NCBI RefSeq assembly: GCF_002257705.1
Contig: NZ_LSLK01000059.1
Location: 1-64,000, forward strand
From: Sporomusa silvacetica DSM 10669
GTDB lineage: Bacteria; Bacillota; Negativicutes; Sporomusales; Sporomusaceae
Length of the DNA stretch: 64,000 nt
Direction of reading: 5' to 3'
In this document: piece after piece, positions 59,550 to 64,000 of the stretch
Layout: every line of letters starts with the position of its first letter
How positions within the stretch are numbered: the stretch's first letter is position 1
Notes under the pieces: model-generated
The model's database searches: none
What the model was told of the DNA's origin: nothing
The model's input: the letters and a program-made list of their open reading frames with translations, nothing else
Position numbers and translations under genes: made by a program

Positions 59550-61823
59550 TTATCGACTCCCTTCCCCCGCAATTACCGCTTGACCTAAGGCTAAACCACC
59601 GTCATTGGGTGGTACCTGACGGTGAAGATATAGTTGGAGTTTATGTTGTGCGAGCATTCTGATAACTTGTGATAGCAGGGTAATATTTTGAAAAACTCCA
59701 CCACTGAGGGCAATTTCCCGAATACCGGTGGCTTTACTGATTTTCAGGGTCATATCGCAAGTGGCCGCAGCCAACGTAGTATGAAAATCAGCGGCAAGCT
59801 GCCCCACTGCTGCACCTTGCTGCAATGCTTGGCATAAGGCAGCAAATACTGGTTTAAAATCAAGGTTCCATTTGCCATCCAATTCTTTTATCCCATAGGA
59901 CAGTACCCTGCCACCGGCCCCCTGCGCTGCCAGCTCAAGCTCAATTGCTGCCTGCCCCTCATAGTTGATGCTCTGGCGGAGACCGAGTAGGGCCGCAGCA
60001 GCATCAAATAGCCGGCCAACCCCTGATGATAGTGGCGTATTAATCTTCTTTTCAGCAGCTGCTATTACTAGCTCCCAGCCAGCAGGCAGCTCTTGTACTA
60101 AGGGTATCGCCTGCTGGTTAATAAAATCCTCGCCATATAGCTCCTTAAGCAAGCAAATAGCTATGCGCCACGGCTGACGAACAGCCTGCGCCCCACCGGG
60201 CAGCGGCAAGTAGGACAAATGCCCGGCCCGCCGGTATTGCCGCATATCAGCCACTAAAAATTCACCGCCCCACAGAGTACCATCCGGGCCATAGCCTGTG
60301 CCGTCAAAGGCAAGTCCGATAACAGGTCCGGCCAAATGGTGTTCGGCCATAACGGCAGCAATATGGGCATGATGATGCTGGACAGCGACGGTAGGTAAAC
60401 CTACTGTTTGTGCATATTTGGTTGACAGGTATTCAGGGTGCAGGTCACAAGCTACTACCATCGGCGTAACCGCAAGCAGCTTTTGCATATGCTCTATGGC
60501 TTCAACATAAGATTGATATGTCGGCAGATTCTCTAAATCACCGATATGAGCACTCAGAAAAGCCTGCTTACCCCGAGTCAGACAAAAAGTATTTTTTAGC
60601 TCCCCGCCCACTGCCAATACTGGCGGTAATTCGTGCACCAGATTGACAGGCCCAGGCACATAGCCGCGACTGCGGCGGAAAAAGTAGGGCTTATTAAACA
60701 CTACTTTGACCACTGAATCATCAGCCCGACAGTAAATATCACGGTTATGGACCAAAAAATAATCAGCAATTGTATTCAGTCTGCTGATGACGTCGTTATC
60801 CTGATAAGCAATAGGCTCATCACTGAGATTACCACTTGTCATGACCCAGATATCTGCTGGTGCCAAAAGCAGCGTATGCGCCGGCGTATAAGGCAGCATC
60901 ATGCCAACACAGGGATTACCTGGAGCAATACTGTCTGCCAGGCTGTAGCCCTTACCCTTATTGAGCAGCACAATCGGTCTGGCAGCACTTGTCAGTAGTT
61001 GTTCTTCCATCGCTGACACTAGGCACTGCGTTTTGCTTGCAGCCAGACTGCCGGCCATCACGGCAAACGGCTTATCTTCACGCACCTTCCGCTCCCTAAG
61101 CCGCGCTACGGCAGCGTAGTCAAAAGCATTAACGGCCAAATGATAACCGCCAATACCTTTAATAGCCAATATCTGACCAGCGGCAAGCTGCTTTCTCGCC
61201 TGAATAAAGACATCATCTTCCTGGCTGTCGACCAGCCGCCCCTCTTTGTCCAGCAATTGGTAAGCTGGCCCACACACTGGGCAGGCATTGGGCTGAGCAT
61301 GAAAACGCCTATTGGCAGGATTATCATATTCGGCCTGACAATCTGGGCACATGGTAAAATCACACATGGTGGTTGCCTGCCGGTCATAGGGAATATCATT
61401 AATAATGGTAAAACGCGGCCCGCAATCGGTACAATTGATGAACGGATAACGGTAACGCCGGTCAGCCGGGTTTAAGAGCTCCTCCCGGCAGTGCGAACAG
61501 GTAGCCACATCAGGCGAAACCAGCGCGGTTTTAGTCTTGTCAGCAACGCTGGCCGTGATGCGAAAATCAACATAACCACATAACTGACAGTCCTTCACCA
61601 TAAGCGTGTCAACAACAGCCAACGGCGGCGTTTGGCTGTTTAGATCCGCCAAAAAGCCACTAATAGCTGTTTGACTTCCCTCAACCTCAATCTCTACGCC
61701 ACTGGCATTATTTGACACCCAGCCTTTTACGCCATATCGTCGGGCCAAATTATAAACAAAGGGGCGGAACCCCACCCCTTGAACGATACCAGTTATCTGA
61801 ATATGAACTGCTATATCCATCAT
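59550..61823 (-). CDS. hypF: carbamoyltransferase HypF (757 aa)
   Basis: Makes the cyanide precursor from carbamoyl phosphate and transfers it to the HypE C-terminal Cys. Acylphosphatase domain at the N-terminus (ITGIVQGVGFRPFVYNLA), two zinc-finger knuckle sets (CSHCREEL, CTDCGP, CPDCQAEY, CPVCGP), a YrdC-like domain (IKGIGGYHLAVNA) and a Kae1-like C-terminal domain (VQHHHAHIAAVMAEHHL and FDGTGYGPDG). Usual length. First gene of hypFCDE; hypA and hypB are not in the window. Confidence 0.97.
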   Translation of the reverse strand: MMDIAVHIQITGIVQGVGFRPFVYNLARRYGVKGWVSNNASGVEIEVEGSQTAISGFLADLNSQTPPLAVVDTLMVKDCQLCGYVDFRITASVADKTKTALVSPDVATCSHCREELLNPADRRYRYPFINCTDCGPRFTIINDIPYDRQATTMCDFTMCPDCQAEYDNPANRRFHAQPNACPVCGPAYQLLDKEGRLVDSQEDDVFIQARKQLAAGQILAIKGIGGYHLAVNAFDYAAVARLRERKVREDKPFAVMAGSLAASKTQCLVSAMEEQLLTSAARPIVLLNKGKGYSLADSIAPGNPCVGMMLPYTPAHTLLLAPADIWVMTSGNLSDEPIAYQDNDVISRLNTIADYFLVHNRDIYCRADDSVVKVVFNKPYFFRRSRGYVPGPVNLVHELPPVLAVGGELKNTFCLTRGKQAFLSAHIGDLENLPTYQSYVEAIEHMQKLLAVTPMVVACDLHPEYLSTKYAQTVGLPTVAVQHHHAHIAAVMAEHHLAGPVIGLAFDGTGYGPDGTLWGGEFLVADMRQYRRAGHLSYLPLPGGAQAVRQPWRIAICLLKELYGEDFINQQAIPLVQELPAGWELVIAAAEKKINTPLSSGVGRLFDAAAALLGLRQSINYEGQAAIELELAAQGAGGRVLSYGIKELDGKWNLDFKPVFAALCQALQQGAAVGQLAADFHTTLAAATCDMTLKISKATGIREIALSGGVFQNITLLSQVIRMLAQHKLQLYLHRQVPPNDGGLALGQAVIAGEGSR

Positions 61824-61842
61824 AAAGAAACTCCTAAAAATA

Positions 61843-63198
61843 CTAGCTTTGACTGGTTATTGCCAGTTTAGCCTGAATCATAATAGCGCATTCCAGACGT
61901 TTTTTCTGCAGCTCACAGCCTATTTCGTACGGCTGATGCAAATCATGATGAAACAAATCAGCATTGGCATGACAGCCGCCGCTACAGTAGAATCTGGCCC
62001 AGCACTCACGGCAAATTGGCTTATTCAGCACATGAGCCTGACGGAATTTCACTGGTAAGTCGGTGTTCTTAACCCCCTCATAGATATTGCCTAATTTATA
62101 TTCATCCCGCCCGACAAACTGGTGGCAGGGATATAAATCACCCTCAGGAGTAACAGCAAAATACTCATGCCCTGCACCACAGCCGCTCAGGCGTTTGGCA
62201 ACGCAGGGACCCTGGCCCAAATCCAGGTTGAAGTGAAAAAAGTCAAAACCTTTGCCTGCCAGCTTGCGCTTTAAATACTCCGCGGCTAATAGCTCATATT
62301 GGCGGAATAACTCGGGCAAATGCTCTTCTGTTAAGGCATAATCAACATCTTTGGCCACAACAGGTTCCACTGACAGCTGACCAAATCCCTGATCAGCCAT
62401 TGATAATACATCGGCGGCAAAATCAAGATTATAGGCCGTATAGGTACCACGCAGGTAATAGTTCTGATCACCACGCGAAGCGGCTACCTGTTTACAGCGC
62501 TTAATAACCTTATCATAGCTGCCGCTGCCATCAACCCGTGGGCGCATGCGGTCATGAACCTCTGGCCGACCATCCAGGCTAAGTACTAAACTGATAGTAT
62601 TATCATTAAGGTACTGAATGATATCATCTGTCAGCAATAACGCATTAGTAGTCAGTGTTAGTTTAAACACCTTATCCGTCTCAGCCTCACGTTTTCTCAC
62701 ATAACTAACAACATGACGGACAGTGTTCATATTTAAAAGCGGTTCCCCACCAAAAAAGTCCAATTCACAATGACGGCGTTGCCCACTATTTTCAATAATG
62801 AAATCAACAGCCCGTTCACCAACCTCTTTGGACATCAGTCCACGGCTATGGCCAAAATCACCTGTCCCGGCAAAACAGTAACCGCAGCGCAGGTTGCAAT
62901 CATGAGCCACATGCAAACACAACGATTTCACCAGTGGCTTATCCCGAAAGGTTAGCGGCACGGTTAATTCAGGCGCAAACAATTGTCCATCTGCCATCAG
63001 TTCCTTTAGTTCAGTCAAAGCTTCGGTAAGCGCTGCTGCTTCATATTTATCTGTAAGGGCGGCAACAACTTCCGCCTCGTTGACACCGTTAAAAATATCT
63101 AATATATCATACACCAAACTATCAACAATATGCACGGCACCACTATTAATATCAAGAACAATGAATAGATCGTTTATTTTAAATTTATGAACTTGCAT
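61843..63198 (-). CDS. scfB: radical SAM peptide maturase for SCIFF (451 aa)
   Basis: A radical SAM/SPASM enzyme that forms thioether links in the Cys-rich SCIFF peptide. An N-terminal peptide-recognition region (about 1-90) precedes the CNLRCGYCFAG motif that binds the SAM cluster (near 105). C-terminal Cys residues (CGAGHEY, YPCHQFVGRDE, CRECWARFYCSGGCH) hold two auxiliary clusters. The substrate gene scfA lies 190 bp upstream on the same strand, separated by a terminator and a structured region. Confidence 0.95.
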   Translation of the reverse strand: MQVHKFKINDLFIVLDINSGAVHIVDSLVYDILDIFNGVNEAEVVAALTDKYEAAALTEALTELKELMADGQLFAPELTVPLTFRDKPLVKSLCLHVAHDCNLRCGYCFAGTGDFGHSRGLMSKEVGERAVDFIIENSGQRRHCELDFFGGEPLLNMNTVRHVVSYVRKREAETDKVFKLTLTTNALLLTDDIIQYLNDNTISLVLSLDGRPEVHDRMRPRVDGSGSYDKVIKRCKQVAASRGDQNYYLRGTYTAYNLDFAADVLSMADQGFGQLSVEPVVAKDVDYALTEEHLPELFRQYELLAAEYLKRKLAGKGFDFFHFNLDLGQGPCVAKRLSGCGAGHEYFAVTPEGDLYPCHQFVGRDEYKLGNIYEGVKNTDLPVKFRQAHVLNKPICRECWARFYCSGGCHANADLFHHDLHQPYEIGCELQKKRLECAIMIQAKLAITSQS

Positions 63199-63219
63199 TG
63201 TAATTCCTTTCTACTTGGA

Positions 63220-63349
63220 TTGAGGCGGCTTAGAAACGTTCATATGCGAGGCGCACCGGAAAAACGTGCAGCGCCGCGTACATGGCTGCGTACGCAAGCA
63301 AACGTTTTGAGGAGCAACGAAGCAGATGGGCGTTTATAAGCCGCCTCCA
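63220..63349. repeat. structured repeat-like element between scfA and scfB
   Basis: Ends TTGAGGCGGCTTAGAAACG (63220-63238) and CGTTTATAAGCCGCCTCCA (63331-63349) form a 19-bp inverted repeat with two mismatches. Inside lie further stems: GCGCAC/GTGCAGCGC near 63253-63277 and GCGTAC/GTACGC near 63275-63295. The whole could fold as one cruciform RNA. It may be a dispersed intergenic element or set scfA/scfB stoichiometry. Confidence 0.6.
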
Positions 63350-63382
63350 AAAAAGTAAGCCCCTTGTCTGGTCAAGGGGCTT
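63349..63382 (-). terminator. terminator after scfA
   Basis: AAGCCCCTTG pairs with CAAGGGGCTT around six bases, followed by a TTTTTT run on the minus strand. It is 5 nt past the scfA stop, so most transcripts should make scfA only and scfB comes from readthrough or a second promoter. Confidence 0.85.
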
Positions 63383-63387
63383 GTACA

Positions 63388-63534
63388 CTACGCCTGCTGC
63401 TGGCAAACCTGGTTGCCGACAGTGCAGGAAGTTTTGCAGGCCGACTGACAGGAAGCCTGGCATTCTCCACAGCCGCCAGTCTGTACTGTTTGAGTAAGTG
63501 ACGCTTTATTAATTGTTACAACATGCTTTTTCAT
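63388..63534 (-). CDS. scfA: SCIFF peptide precursor (48 aa)
   Basis: The translation begins MKKHVVTINKASL and has six Cys in the second half: GGCGECQASCQSACKTSC and NQVCQQQA. This is the six-cysteines-in-forty-five ribosomally made peptide, whose Cys residues are cross-linked by ScfB. A strong AAGGGGGG box lies 8 nt upstream. It is too short for a usual gene cut-off. The product's role is not established; conservation in Clostridia and relatives suggests a housekeeping function. Confidence 0.95.
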   Translation of the reverse strand: MKKHVVTINKASLTQTVQTGGCGECQASCQSACKTSCTVGNQVCQQQA

Positions 63535-63616
63535 AGTTAATTCCCCCCTTACCTACGCAAATATGTAATTACTTCTTACTTTACTATTTTAGCCCTTTTG
63601 TTAGCAGTAATCAATA

Positions 63617-63661
63617 GGAAAAGGAGATCGCCCTGCCAGCGATTGACAGGGATCGTCTCTC
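63617..63661 (-). terminator. terminator between the partial edge gene and scfA
   Basis: GAGACGATCCCTGTC pairs with GGCAGGGCGATCTC and is followed by CTTTTCC on the minus strand, just past the stop of the edge gene. It isolates scfA transcription. Confidence 0.75.
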
Positions 63662-63667
63662 TTACCA

Positions 63668-64000
63668 TTATTTATTTTTAGTGGCCGGGGCCAGCACGAT
63701 CTTAACAGGCAGGCTGGATGCGCCTGGCGGTGAAAATGTCAACCACAGCGATTGCCCGCCCGCATAGTCGCCAAGATGAGCAACTTCATTGTCTTTCTTA
63801 TTACCAAAAAACAGTTTATCGGCTGGGGTTCCGATCGTATATTCTTCCTGATGGCGGTATTTTACATTCATGCCACCTGCATACGCCCCACCCCTGGGGT
63901 TTAAATAGAGGGAATAATTTTTTTCAAACGCTGTAGGTAAAAACAGCTTGTACATAACACCATAGTTGCCATAGTTAAGGGTCTTTGAACCATCGGTGGC
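63668..64000 (-). CDS. exported or surface protein of unknown function, C-terminal part
   Basis: The open frame runs to the window edge (ATDGSKTLNYGNYGVMYKLF at the edge), so the N-terminus is missing. The visible 111 residues are aromatic- and Gly-rich: YSLYLNPRGGAYAGGMNVKY and LGDYAGGQSLWLTFSPPGAS. I recall NPRGGxYAG from exported Negativicutes proteins with copper-amine-oxidase-like or SLH domains, but this is not a firm assignment. Confidence 0.5.
   Translation of the reverse strand, partial: ATDGSKTLNYGNYGVMYKLFLPTAFEKNYSLYLNPRGGAYAGGMNVKYRHQEEYTIGTPADKLFFGNKKDNEVAHLGDYAGGQSLWLTFSPPGASSLPVKIVLAPATKNK

Overview
The window looks like chromosome from an anaerobic, outer-membrane-bearing Firmicute, most likely Sporomusaceae (Negativicutes). 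Firmicute-type gene orders (cggR-gap-pgk-tpiA-gpmI-eno; rnr-smpB next to ssrA; glpP with glpK; the SCIFF peptide and its radical SAM maturase) sit beside diderm features: an autotransporter with an outer-membrane beta-domain, an OmpH/Skp remnant and a TonB C-terminal protein. Anaerobic glpABC, hydrogenase maturation genes (hypFCDE) and a membrane pyrophosphatase fit an anaerobic energy metabolism. The species cannot be named from sequence alone.

Layout. 1-4.4 kb: frameshifted autotransporter with an Ala-rich repetitive passenger, then an OmpH/Skp remnant. 4.4-20 kb: a tightly packed minus-strand cluster of large uncharacterised proteins (a DUF6603-like giant, a ComEC-like metallo-beta-lactamase-fold hydrolase, two tandem Ig-like paralogues, and proteins of 1303, 301 and about 493 aa), headed by a broken pentapeptide-repeat gene. 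20-24.6 kb: scrapyard of truncated chromate transporter, ISL3 and IS110 fragments, inverted repeats, and a PIN-domain module inserted in a relE/parE-type toxin gene. 24.7-28.7 kb: small secreted or membrane proteins. 28.9-31.2 kb: a two-component system. 31.8-34.4 kb: tmRNA, a DMT transporter, a five-copy 91-bp tandem repeat and smpB. 34.6-41.7 kb: rnr, thioesterase, esterase, class-I-amidotransferase-like hydrolase, hppA, secG, zinc-ribbon protein. 41.7-48.9 kb: lower glycolysis operon with cggR and its operator. 49-57 kb: glpCBA, glpK, glpP, rpoN. 57-64 kb: hypE, hypD, hypC, hypF, scfB, scfA and a partial gene.

How the genes work together. CggR binds its own promoter and should control triose-phosphate to PEP metabolism. 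GlpP should antiterminate the glpK leader, and perhaps the hairpin before glpA, feeding glycerol through GlpK and the anaerobic G3P dehydrogenase GlpABC into that pathway. HypF, C, D and E build the NiFe(CN)2CO centre of hydrogenase. RNase R, SmpB and tmRNA form the ribosome-rescue module.

The most novel material is the 4.4-20 kb cluster. Its genes overlap or nearly touch. The same 16-bp palindrome lies upstream of it and upstream of the autotransporter. The block is bounded by inverted copies of one short mobile-looking sequence. Several members carry fresh-looking disabling lesions (frameshift, internal TAG, 4-bp duplication), so in this strain the system may be partly degraded.
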